A stretch of 64,000 bases of DNA from Atopsyche davidsoni (taxonomy: Eukaryota; Arthropoda; Insecta; Trichoptera; Hydrobiosidae). The stretch is taken from positions 9,982,001-10,046,000 of the forward strand of contig JAILWY010000023.1 in assembly GCA_022113835.1 (NCBI GenBank), given 5' to 3'. A program made the translations under genes and the position numbers. Under the pieces are notes generated by a model. That model did no database searches and was not told where the DNA came from. It saw only the letters and a program-made list of their open reading frames with translations. Positions 11,428 through 20,560 of the stretch are shown one piece after another; position 1 is the first letter of the stretch; the number at the start of each line of letters is the position of its first letter.

Positions 11428-13047
11428 GAAGGAGGTGTGACTAAACATTCTAGAAAATCTAATCGTAATAAGTTATCCAACAGCTGATGTTTACTTGATA
11501 CTGAAATAATCTGTATCATTAAATAACCTGTACGGCGGCTCTGTGTCCCGAGCTTCCCTTTCAGATCCCGCTGATCCCTAATGGCGATGTCGAATTGCTC
11601 TTCGATTGAAGATACAGGACCTTTTAATTTGTTCAGCACAATTTGCATATCATTATCTATTTATACTGCGTCCCTGCGATAGCGGCCCTTTTCACAAGTT
11701 GCAGAATACATTATCAGATTGCGTTATTAATTATCTTGGTATTCTCTATCTCTTGCGTTATTGCAACTGCATTAGGGCTTCGTACCAAATTGAGCCCTAA
11801 ACGGTGGTTATTATTCTTAAACTTCGTAACTTTGTACGTAACCCTTGATTAAATTAAGTCTGGTTGCGTTTCCCGAATTTTATGTAATCTATGATAGATC
11901 GTTATTTATTCACTACAAATAAATTTCAAAGAGTTGTTTTAGATACGAATAAAAAGTAAGATTGATTGATTATTGTTTGATTATTGATCAATAGATTTAC
12001 TTAAAACAATATAATATGCCTATTACAATCGTCTCTGGTCTACTTTAAATATTTATTGGTAAGTCTTTTTGTTAAATAATATTCTTGATTTTGAAAATTT
12101 GGCAGACTTGCTAATGCAATGATAATTACACCTACAATTTTTTAAACATGAAAATATCTCAGACCCCAAACGAATGTAGTTATAATAAAATATTTAAAAA
12201 TGTAAATATTATTCTCACTTTGTCAAAATTATAATGCGATTTAAGGTTTTTGGGGCGGTACCATTCATGTCATCCCAGTGACGCAGAAAACGCAGGTATA
12301 TTAATATCAACCCTTTTATAGTTTTTGTAGAACATCACCTTTCCAGGTGATGCTTGTGAATAAACACAATACTATTTATTGTTTGCATCTTATTTATTGA
12401 TAAACGTATTTTAACCAGCTTACTTCAAGACGATGAGCAGTGAAGACTTAGCTGATATTTGCTTCTAAAGAACATCACTCTAATATGCGCAAGCACTGTG
12501 GTTGTTTCAGAGGCAGTGCTTCATAAAGCTCGCCCATCTCTAAAATTATTATCTTGAGAGTCGCAGGTAAGTTGTTTTATTGGCAGTAAGTATTTCAATT
12601 ATAGTCCAAGAAGGCTGTTCATAGAAAGGGGATATTTTGCCTTCAGCTTCGTACAGGTTTGCTATATAGCATATTTAAAAGCGTTGTTTGTAAAATATTT
12701 ACATTTTTTATTGTATTTTTAAATAAAATACTCAAAGTCTATTTTACTTGCCGTGAATTGGGGTAAAGTTTTATTATATTGTTTTTCGAAAAAGTCCATC
12801 ATCCAACGTCCAAATTATAAACAGGGATTAGTAAGGAGTACTTAGAATACACTACGCATACCTTTGGTTAGTCCCATATGACATTTGAATACAAATTAAA
12901 TAATAAAGTACAGATTTCAACGATCTATATAAATGTTTAAAAAGTCTAAAACAGCTAATAATAATAATAAAAAAATGTCTTAATAATACTAATTATTATT
13001 AAATAGCATTCTTCAAGTGCTTTATCAAAATAAGATTAATTTTCGTT
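11422..13047. other. AT-rich stretch, no gene seen
   Basis: The only structure noted is a small perfect hairpin at 12333-12352, listed separately. Frames at 11606-11852 are slightly GC-richer but have no domain. Confidence 0.4.
12333..12352. repeat. Small perfect hairpin with E-box arms
   Basis: CATCACCT pairs with AGGTGATG around a TTCC tetraloop. The right arm with the adjoining C reads CAGGTG, an E-box of the Snail/bHLH type. It could be a palindromic binding site or chance. Confidence 0.4.
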
Positions 13048-13268
13048 CACCATACCCCTGGCGGAGTAGTCTTGGGTAAGTAGTTTTCGTCGATGGCAGA
13101 CTCCTCGGACCAGTTAGGAGGCTCTTTGGAGAACGCCGCGGCTGGGCATCAGGGCTGGTCATCTGGAGACTTGGGATTCTCGCCAATCGCGGAATGCCAA
13201 CTATTCCACACGCGGCAACTATTAAAAGCTTCTGAGTGTTTGGAGAATTGAGACGTTTATTTTATTTA
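13048..13268 (-). pseudogene. Possible decayed coding remnant of unknown origin
   Basis: This patch is clearly GC-richer than its flanks. On the minus strand one frame is open from a stop near 13266-13268 down to 13048, broken only by one TGA near 13151. Its translation looks protein-like, with well-spaced Trp, Pro and acidic residues, and ends in a peptide containing KEPPNWSEES and ENYLPKTTPPGVW. The plus strand also holds a 52-codon ATG frame at 13093-13251. I recognise no family. It may be a broken transposon or host-gene exon, or a conserved non-coding island that happens to lack stops. Confidence 0.25.
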
Positions 13269-15607
13269 TTAAGAGCACTCCTGCAACTGGTTTAATGCTA
13301 TGGTAATTGCTATACATACAGATTTGAAATTAATGCATATATAATATCCTTGTTATGCCTATATTTAGCATAATATGCTTATGAGTTTTAATTTCTTGTT
13401 ATCTTGAAAGTAACTGTGAAAGCTTACTGCACTTGTTTTTTTTTAAATAAACTTTAATATGTATACATATATATTCAAGTTTGTTATTGTAATATACATG
13501 TCCCATTTAATTATAATACTATAACTTGAAAACCATCTGTTAGGGTCTATATCATCATTTAGGGTAATTATAAAAGTTATTAACAATCTTTACGCAGAAA
13601 TTTTGCACAAAAAAACCAAGTGGAGCCGGTCAACTCGCTTTTGCTCGGTGAAATCCGGCCGGTGCTCTCGCAGTGTGTACAAAAAGCCTTTATAATTTTC
13701 AGCCATAAAAAATAATGTCTCGCTCTTGAATTTAGTTACTTTTTGCATGGAGGTACACCTCATGAAAAAGGCTTACTCCTTCCTTTGAGGATAATAATTA
13801 AAATTGCATACCCGGCGCAGTTTCACGGCGGCTTAATCAGCCAATTCCTAAACACCGCTCATCCGTGATGCGGCTCTATAGATTCTATTTAAAACATTAC
13901 CGTTAATATATGTTATTTGATACCAGGCTCGCAAGTTGCTAGTAACAAATGACTCTATTACATTTTTACGACAGGCACCACGAGTAGTCAAAGCGGCATT
14001 GAGTTCTAGTTAAAGACGCACCGCAAAAAGTTGAACGCGCTCAGTCGGAATTGGACGAATTAATAGTTTGGTATAATTGATAACTTAATCATAGTACTTG
14101 GATTAGACCTTACAGTCAATTTTTGATAAATTAGTTACATTACACAAGTTATGACTTCCTGTCAAGTTAAATTAAGTCGCCCGTGAACGCGGCAAAGGCA
14201 ATCTTTAATATAATAGGTAGTTAAAGCTCAAATACAATCAATATTACACATCTAGAAAAGCGGTATTTGTAAGTACGTAAGGAGGTATATTTTATTTAAA
14301 TATATATATATATATTCAAACGTAAATTGTGTATTGGGGTTAGTAAAACTTTATAGAATCTACTCGACTCTATATATCTAGACACTCTGTGCTCAATAGG
14401 TCAGTCAATTGACACACAGAACTGCAATTTATTAGCATCTGCAATAAGTTGCATTTGTACTTCATCAAGGAATCGCTGTCAAGGGAGGCGACTAATTGTG
14501 GTGTTTTGATTTCTACTCGTAAATAGTGGAGAACATGAATTTATTTACATATTTTCTCCAACGGGATAAGATAGTTTTGCTGTCGAAGAATTCAAAGTGT
14601 AACATTCAAATACCACCTTTTCAGTGAAGATAATTGTCCATGTCCTCCAAGACTTCAGCCGTCCTACTCAAGACTCAAGAAAACAACTTCCAATATCATC
14701 AGTCTTTTTCCGATTAAAAAATCCTTATTTTCAAGAAATCGCTCATCATTTTTTTTGTATATAAAAAATATGAGGAATTAAAACTTCTTCTATGGGTGCT
14801 CGTCGTCTTACCTCGTCATTTCCATCGACTATGAATATAATCACGGAGATGTTTGAACATCCGTTGCGATGTTGTAATCTGATGCCTGATGGGTAATTTG
14901 TAGAGGTACTTGCACGAATATGGGCCCTCCATAATCAACTGCAAGTCGGTAATTTATTTTACGACTCGATGCCATTTGCATTAACATGTCTTCATAACTA
15001 ATATAAAGAGCTTCTTGCCCGTCCAGGATTGCAATTAAAAGCGTTGGATATTTTTGTTCTGCTCGTTTATATAATACATCAGTGTCAGATAAGATACGCC
15101 AGGGATATATGCATGCGTACATTGATCAGCTTATTCGAACGTGAATAAATTTTTAGTGATTTTAATTTTAAATGTAAATCAGACTATAAATAAAGTTGTA
15201 TTAATACAAATTTATCATGACGAGTTGCCCGCGAAAACCTTGTAGCTATTAATATATATTTTATAGTTTTAGAATGCCGCTACAGACAAATATCTAACGA
15301 ACATTAAATTAATGTGTTTTTAATATTTTTCGTAAAATATTATTTGCTACTGTTCCTTCACAGTAGCGGGTATAAATTTGTAAAGTTATTTCGGAAACAA
15401 TTTCTGAAGCATAAAGTCTCAAAAGAGAATTTCGCAGAATTTTTAATACCCGAGCGGGCCGAGTTCTGTCGATGCGGTGGCTGATTACTCAATCCCTGAA
15501 TCGGGAACAGCTGTTGATGTAAGATGTGAAGATCGAACAAGTTGTTTCCCAAATACTTGTTAACTTGTAAAGGAAGTTGTAAACAAGAAATAGAGGTATC
15601 ATTATAA
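13269..15607. other. AT-rich stretch flanking the LTR element
   Basis: No gene supported. Frames at 14841-15122 and 15358-15627 on the minus strand have random-looking products; the second runs into the LTR. A short (TA)n run lies near 14300-14315. Confidence 0.4.
15604..15607. repeat. Target-site duplication ATAA, left copy
   Basis: ATAA directly abuts the outer end of the LTR that starts at 15608. The same four bases follow the other LTR at 18708-18711. A 4-bp duplication is usual for Ty3/gypsy-type integrases. Confidence 0.75.
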
Positions 15608-15928
15608 TGTAACGTGCCGGGGTTCACATTTAAACGCTTATTTATGTCAACTCAGGTTATATTTATTTATCTACGTACAGAGTATTTATTTCCACATTAT
15701 ATATTTATATTAACATTGTTATGAATGCAGACAGGCCGAAGCCCTGTTTGACACTAAACACAAAATGGCTTCCCCCCTTGCATCTCCAACATTCGGGAGC
15801 TCGCGCGAGGCGCACTCCTCGCTTCTCTAAGACCGCGTATCGGCGCTTCTAATCGATGGTCGCTCGATCCTTCCAGAGTCCCTTTGTTTATGGTGTTCGT
15901 TTTTCAAACTTACTGCTGGACCGTAACA
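15608..15928 (-). repeat. 3' LTR (321 bp)
   Basis: Base-by-base reading finds no difference from the copy at 18387-18707. In element orientation it starts TGTTACGGTCC and ends GCACGTTACA. A minus-strand AATAAA at 15685-15690 could be the polyadenylation signal. A CAAAATGGC word (Pho/YY1 core, plus-strand reading) lies at 15771-15779. Confidence 0.95.
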
Positions 15929-15940
15929 CTACCCCCTCCT
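15929..15940 (-). other. Polypurine tract
   Basis: On the minus strand the sequence immediately before the 3' LTR reads AGGAGGGGGTAG. Position and composition fit the RNase H-resistant primer for plus-strand DNA synthesis. Confidence 0.8.
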
Positions 15941-15971
15941 TAGGCATTGTTCCGTCCCGGAACACTCGTTG

Positions 15972-16693
15972 TTAGTTCATGTGTACGTAGCAGCAGTCTG
16001 GTCCACGTTGACATGGTGTTACTTCCAACAGGCTCAGGCGATTAAAATGAACAACCCTAGTATTTCCATTCGGTCTCTTCCGGATGCGATATATTACATC
16101 ATTTATCCTCTTCATTTTCTCGTACGAACCGTCCCACGCCAGTTGAAGTTTCGGAGAGAACCCCCTCCGTCTCTGGGGATTGAATAGCCAAACCAGGTCC
16201 CTGGCTTGGTGTCCACTTCCTTCGGCTCCCAGGTCGTATCGGTCCTTCATCCTATCACTAGCACCTTGGATATTGACACGTACTTTGTCATGAGTTTCGT
16301 TTAGCTGACGGCGTAAGTCTGAGACGTAACCTTCTCCCGCCAGGCTTTCTTCAGGTTTTCCTCCGAACTTCAAATCGCACGGGAGGCGCAGTTCTCGCCT
16401 GAAAATTACACTGGCTGGTGTTTGTCTAGTTGCCTCGTGGATGGAAGAACGATACGCCATAGGAACAGGTGCAGGTGTCGGTCCCAGTCCCCTTGATGAT
16501 CAGCGACAACTTTGGATAAATCTTTACCCATAGTCCGGTTCATTCTTTCAACCATTCCGTCAGATTGCGGATGTAGTGCTGTTGTCCTCTCGGCCCAAAG
16601 GATCGCTCGTTGCTCGCCGTGGCCGTCGGCGAGCGTAATTATCCGCCAGTTAACACTTTCACTCACACTTATCTTTACGCGCCGGGGGTCCAT
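15972..16693 (-). pseudogene. Frameshifted C-terminal integrase remnant
   Basis: Two overlapping minus-strand frames (16406-16693 and 15972-16460) together carry the end of a Ty3/gypsy integrase. The first has the block around LHPQSDGMVERMNRTM, which includes the Glu of the D,D-35-E catalytic core. The second starts at the MAYRSS block and continues through a DLVWLFNPQRRRG block and a degenerate GPY-like module (D-G-S-Y where G-P-Y is usual), ending with VVHFNRL. The frame changes near 16460, probably through loss of one base. The two catalytic Asp residues and the zinc-binding N-terminus are missing, so no active enzyme can be made. The residues upstream of the conserved block look unrelated to integrase and may mark the internal-deletion junction. 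Confidence 0.85.
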
Positions 16694-16770
16694 TTATATG
16701 CTGAGTCATTTACAAAAAAAAATAAAAAGAAACACGACATTACACAATGTTATATTCTGTCCACACTTCA
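16694..16770. other. AT-rich junction inside the LTR element
   Basis: An A-rich segment between the integrase remnant and the repeat array has a composition unlike the coding parts of the element. It is the likely site of the large internal deletion, perhaps healed with filler sequence. Confidence 0.4.
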
Positions 16771-17660
16771 CTCGCTCGCAGAATGCCACGCTTCGCGATG
16801 ATGGTCCTGTTGACCTCCTCCGCGCTTTGTCTAGGGCCTCTCGCCCGCGAAGTACCATATTCCGCGACGATGAACCTGTTGGCCTCCTCCGCGAAATGCC
16901 CATCGCCATCTCCTCGCGAAATGCCATGCTCCGCGATGATGGAACTGTTGGCCCCCTCCGCGAAATGCCCATCGCCATCTCCCCGCGAAATGCCATGCTC
17001 CGCGATGATGGAACTGTTGGCCTCCTCCGCGAAATGCCCATCGCCATCTCCCCGCGAAATGCCATGCTCCACGATGATGGACCTGTTGCACCTCCCTCGC
17101 GCTCTTTCTAACGCCACTTCCCCGTGAAGCTCCATGCTCCGCGGCGACGGTCTTGATGCACCTCCCTCGCGCTCTGTTCAGTGCCACCCGCGCGCGAAGT
17201 ACCATGCTCCGCGACGATGGTTCTGATGCACCTCCTCGCACTCCGCTCAGCGCCACTCGCCGCCGAAGCACCATGCTCCGCGACGATGGTCCTGATGCAC
17301 CTCTTCGTGCTCTGCCCGGTGCCACCCGCGCGCGAAGTACCATGCTCCGCGACGATGGTCCTGATGCACCTCCTCGCGCTCCGCTCAACGCCACTCGCCG
17401 CCGAAGCACCATGCTCCGCGATGACGGTCCTGGTGCACCTCTTCGCGCTCTGTCCAGTGCCACCCGCGCGCGAAGTACCATGCTCCGCGACGATGGTCCT
17501 GATGCACCTTCTCGCGCTCTGTCCAGTGCCACCCGCGCGCGAAGTACCATGCTCCGCGACGATGGTCCTGATGCATCTTCTCGCGCTCTGTCCAGTGCCA
17601 CCCGCGCGCAAAGTACCATGCTCCGCGACGATGGTCCTGATGCACCTTCTCGCGCTCTCC
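16770..17660. repeat. 69-bp tandem repeat array (about 13 units)
   Basis: A conserved anchor word (GCGACGATGG and close variants) recurs at 16795, 16864, 16933, 17002, 17071, 17141, 17211, 17280, 17349, 17418, 17487, 17556 and 17625. Spacing is 69 bp except for two 70-bp steps around 17071-17211, where CCTCCCTCGC replaces CCTCCTCGC. At least three unit subtypes are interspersed, suggesting higher-order amplification. Because 69 is divisible by three, each frame stays open through the array, and the two 70-bp units switch frame. Confidence 0.95.
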
Positions 17661-18312
17661 TTCCTGAGCCAAATCCCGTTCCGACCGAGGCCCCGCTGCC
17701 GGTCTTCACGTCTATTCCACCAATGCTCGAAATGGCTTCCACCGCGGCCACGCCGACGGTCCTCGCACCAATTTCTCCGGTTGTTGAAATAGCTTCCACC
17801 GCGGCCACGCCGACGGTCCTCGCACTAATTTCTCCGGTGCCAGAAACGGCTTCCACCGCGGCCTCGCCGACGGTCCTCGCACCGATTTCTCCGGTGCCTG
17901 AAACGGCTTCCACCGCGGCCACGCCGACGGTCCTCGCACCGATGTAACCGGTGCCTGAAATGGTTTTCATTAGCCGGTACTTCATTGAATCCAAATGATC
18001 CGCCAGCTCAGTCCCAATCTGTTCCCGTAACTCGTTTGCTTGTTTCTCCATCTTGGTCTCGATATGTTCTCGCAGCTCATTTGCTTTTTCTTGGTGCTCG
18101 GTCCTCATTCCGGCCATCGTTTTGAATAAATCAGTAATGCTGCACGGCACTTCAAAAAGGAACTCCTCTGGGTTGTGGCCCTCTTGTGCCAGGAATTCCT
18201 TCAATCTTAGCACAAGGTCTTTCTTCAACCCTGTGGTTAACAAATCACGTTCTTCAAGTTCTCTCTTCAGATCTACTACTTTGAGGTCACTCACATTTAC
18301 GTGCTTCGCCAT
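16831..18312 (-). CDS. Gag-like protein with SAP motif, coiled coil and tandem repeats (493 aa)
   Basis: The ORF opens 75 nt inside the 5' LTR, where gag is expected. Residues 6-40 match the SAP nucleic-acid-binding motif (two helices, with the pattern L-K-V-V-D-L-K-R-E-L and later G-L-K-K-D-L-V-L-R-L). Residues about 70-118 are charged and heptad-like, probably a coiled coil. Four 19-residue repeats containing GARTVGVAAVEA follow, then Arg/Ser-rich 23-residue repeats with the core GPSSRSMVLRARVALDR. Two one-base insertions in the DNA repeat make the last third read the same DNA in two other frames (cores IKTVAAEHGAS and HHRGAWHFAGRWRW). No major-homology-like region or zinc knuckle is seen, so this is not a standard gag C-terminus. 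It may be a rearranged gag or an ORF kept open by the repeat. The start is the first ATG of the frame; expression is unproven. Confidence 0.65.
   Translation of the reverse strand: MAKHVNVSDLKVVDLKRELEERDLLTTGLKKDLVLRLKEFLAQEGHNPEEFLFEVPCSITDLFKTMAGMRTEHQEKANELREHIETKMEKQANELREQIGTELADHLDSMKYRLMKTISGTGYIGARTVGVAAVEAVSGTGEIGARTVGEAAVEAVSGTGEISARTVGVAAVEAISTTGEIGARTVGVAAVEAISSIGGIDVKTGSGASVGTGFGSGRRAREGASGPSSRSMVLCARVALDRAREDASGPSSRSMVLRARVALDRAREGASGPSSRSMVLRARVALDRARRGAPGPSSRSMVLRRRVALSGARGGASGPSSRSMVLRARVAPGRARRGASGPSSRSMVLRRRVALSGVRGGASEPSSRSMVLRARVALNRARGRCIKTVAAEHGASRGSGVRKSAREVQQVHHRGAWHFAGRWRWAFRGGGQQFHHRGAWHFAGRWRWAFRGGGQQFHHRGAWHFARRWRWAFRGGGQQVHRRGIWYFAGERP
17734..17961. repeat. 57-bp tandem repeat array (4 units)
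   Basis: Unit starts at 17734, 17791, 17848 and 17905 share the word CTTCCACCGCGGCC and differ at a few bases. The unit encodes 19 residues in the gag-like ORF and keeps its frame. A partial degenerate unit may precede 17734. Confidence 0.9.
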
Positions 18313-18374
18313 TTTGTTTTATACTTTTATTTATTTTTACTATTTTAATTATTATTTATTTATCACCCCACACA

Positions 18375-18384
18375 CCTGACACCA
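18375..18384 (-). other. Primer-binding site, probably tRNA-Leu type
   Basis: Two bases inside the 5' LTR the minus strand reads TGGTGTCAGG. The first nine bases are complementary to a tRNA 3' end ...CTGACACCA, which I associate with some tRNA-Leu species. The following bases diverge from that expectation, so the tRNA identity is tentative; the position is right. Confidence 0.65.
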
Positions 18385-18386
18385 AT

Positions 18387-18707
18387 TGTAACGTGCCGGG
18401 GTTCACATTTAAACGCTTATTTATGTCAACTCAGGTTATATTTATTTATCTACGTACAGAGTATTTATTTCCACATTATATATTTATATTAACATTGTTA
18501 TGAATGCAGACAGGCCGAAGCCCTGTTTGACACTAAACACAAAATGGCTTCCCCCCTTGCATCTCCAACATTCGGGAGCTCGCGCGAGGCGCACTCCTCG
18601 CTTCTCTAAGACCGCGTATCGGCGCTTCTAATCGATGGTCGCTCGATCCTTCCAGAGTCCCTTTGTTTATGGTGTTCGTTTTTCAAACTTACTGCTGGAC
18701 CGTAACA
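18387..18707 (-). repeat. 5' LTR (321 bp)
   Basis: Same length as and, by reading, identical to the LTR at 15608-15928. It should hold the promoter of the element on the minus strand. The CAAAATGGC word is at 18540-18548. The right target duplication ATAA follows at 18708-18711. Confidence 0.95.
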
Positions 18708-18711
18708 ATAA

Positions 18712-20280
18712 TATCGTTGGTTGTAAACACGAGTCGATGACCTTAAGTTTATGAATACTTGAATTTTAACTGGTTTAATAAGTTCACACTAAAATTTAAA
18801 AAATCTTTGATTTATGTATTAACAACTTCATAATAATGTAAACTTTGTTGAGTAATTGTTTCAATCGCAGAGTAAGTGTTATAGAAATCGTATTGACATA
18901 CATTCTGTATTAAATGTAAGGTATTATTCATAATAAGCAGACTATTTTATGCTATTGAATCTGTAAATATTCACCCAAAAATATGATGTAGAGAAATCAC
19001 CCCAAGCAAAAATAAAAAAGCATGGTTAAATTGAAATATTTAAAAATGAGCTAGATAATCTTTATTTGCATCGAAACTGAGTACCAACTATGTGAGGGGC
19101 TAGATGTGAGATATAAAATGACAGCTCGCAGTCTTTTTATGAATAAATATATAATACTTTTATTTCTTATGTGTTAGTTCTGTTAACCTGTGATTTCTTG
19201 ACTTATTTTTTACTAACTCTTCTCAAACGATTTTCAAAAAAAAAAAAGGAGAATAGGGTTATTTTGAGTTGAGTTCACTACTTCAAGTGCTAATTGCCCT
19301 TTATCACTTTTATCACTGGATGCTGGGTGGTGCTTGCCAAAGCAATTATATATTTGAGTTTACATTAAAATAAAACTTAAAATATATATTTGATTTATAT
19401 AGTTTGTTTTATCTTTTGGCCGCAGAATTTACTATCCAGTTTAAATAATATTCAGTTGATTAACATAAAGATGACAGCAATGAAATTTCTATCTTAGTTT
19501 ATAAATTAAAAGATAATATCAAACATTAAAAGCGGACTTGAATTAACCTTGGGAGCCATAAGTTTGTATAAGTCTGATCATATTTAAACAAATGTTGTTA
19601 GCTCTTAAATCAGCAGCTTTGTATGTTAAGATCCTCCACACTATCGGTGAAAAGGCCTTTAGGCAGTAACATTTACGTTCTGGGCTACTTAGGCAGGATG
19701 CTGGGGAATCTTATAATGACTGTTTAATCATCAATATTGGAGTATTAACGTCAGTTGATAAGCAATACGAAAAGTTACAGTAAAGTTTACAAGTACAGCT
19801 TCCACTAAGGGCCCATTTAATTCAACTTGATAATATTTTAAGTTGCAATGAAACGTTTTATAATTTGTATACTGTTTTATGGTGGTAATGTATTTTAATA
19901 TCGCCGCTTATTTTGATATCGATAATTATTACTTGACTCAAAATATTCATCTTTAATATTGTTTTTAACCCAATTTTATGTACGTATGTGTCGACTTGAA
20001 CTTAAATTATATTTTAATAAATTGTTATATATTATATTTTGGGACTTCTAAATACATAACTCCTAAGGATTGATTCCCTCAATGGTTACGTACAGATCTG
20101 CTCTCAGTGGGGTATCACACCATTATTAACAAGCCAGTCAAAGTTGTTCGAGACTAATATCTATAAATTCAAGACGCAAACAAAAAACGTTTCCAAAGTG
20201 GGATCTGAAGCTGTAACCTGTTAGCTAGAGTGCGCAAGCATAGGCGTGTGACAGGTGGACTATAAATTAGAAAAACTACA
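18712..20280. other. AT-rich stretch after the LTR element
   Basis: No gene or repeat supported. A slightly GC-richer patch at 19600-19700 and a decayed SINE-like patch near 20190-20265 were considered and not called. Confidence 0.4.
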
Positions 20281-20560
20281 ATATTTAGGGACCATTAAAA
20301 CGTAATCGTGGATCATATTGGCTTGCATTCCTGTTCTCCGCGGTGTTCTTGCTAATTGCAGGTATAATCTCGGTTATAACCGTCACAGTTTTTTGAGTTA
20401 TAACCGGGCTTAAGCGATAGGACACCGCCAGCTTGTACGTAACGAGTCGCTCCCGTTATTCATGCATCATTATTAACCGCGGTGACGTTTACAATTAGGT
20501 TCATGAATACGGTTCCTACATCTTTTGATTACTCGCCGCAGAGCAGCGCTAAATGAAATA
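20281..20560. promoter_or_regulatory. GC-elevated island with duplicated TTATAACCG sites
   Basis: A perfect 12-bp palindrome CGGTTATAACCG at 20371-20382 is followed by GTTATAACCGG at 20397-20407. An AACCGCGGT word (Runt-like, partly palindromic) lies at 20475-20483. There is no coding frame. The paired sites resemble an arrangement for a dimeric factor of the Grainyhead type. Function is inferred. Confidence 0.25.

Larger units (their letters stand above)
15608..18707 (-). mobile_element. Non-autonomous Ty3/gypsy-type LTR retrotransposon, 3.1 kb
   Basis: The element runs on the minus strand from a 5' LTR at 18387-18707 to a 3' LTR at 15608-15928. It has a primer-binding site at 18375-18384, a polypurine tract at 15929-15940, TG...CA LTR ends and an ATAA target duplication. 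The interior (about 2.46 kb) holds a gag-like ORF with two tandem-repeat arrays and the C-terminal part of an integrase. Protease, reverse transcriptase, RNase H and the integrase N-terminus are absent. Complete Ty3/gypsy elements usually exceed 4.5 kb. Identical LTRs imply recent insertion, so the polymerase must have been supplied in trans. The lineage within Ty3/gypsy cannot be fixed without the reverse transcriptase. Confidence 0.9.

Noticed and set aside
16740..17611. Three further minus-strand frames (131, 167 and 95 codons) in the array
   Set aside because: Alternative frames of the same 69-bp repeat; only the ORF beginning with the SAP motif has independent support.
16770..17660. CRISPR-like regular repeat spacing
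   Set aside because: The units are directly adjacent with no unique spacers, vary between copies and code in frame. It is a minisatellite in a eukaryotic retroelement.
17153..17947. 264-codon and 203-codon plus-strand frames
   Set aside because: They are antisense readings of the 69-bp and 57-bp arrays in the LTR element, where nearly every frame is open.
20190..20265. tRNA-derived SINE-like patch
   Set aside because: It vaguely resembles a degenerate tRNA B box and flank in reverse, but no A box, no foldable cloverleaf and no poly-A or repeat tail could be shown.
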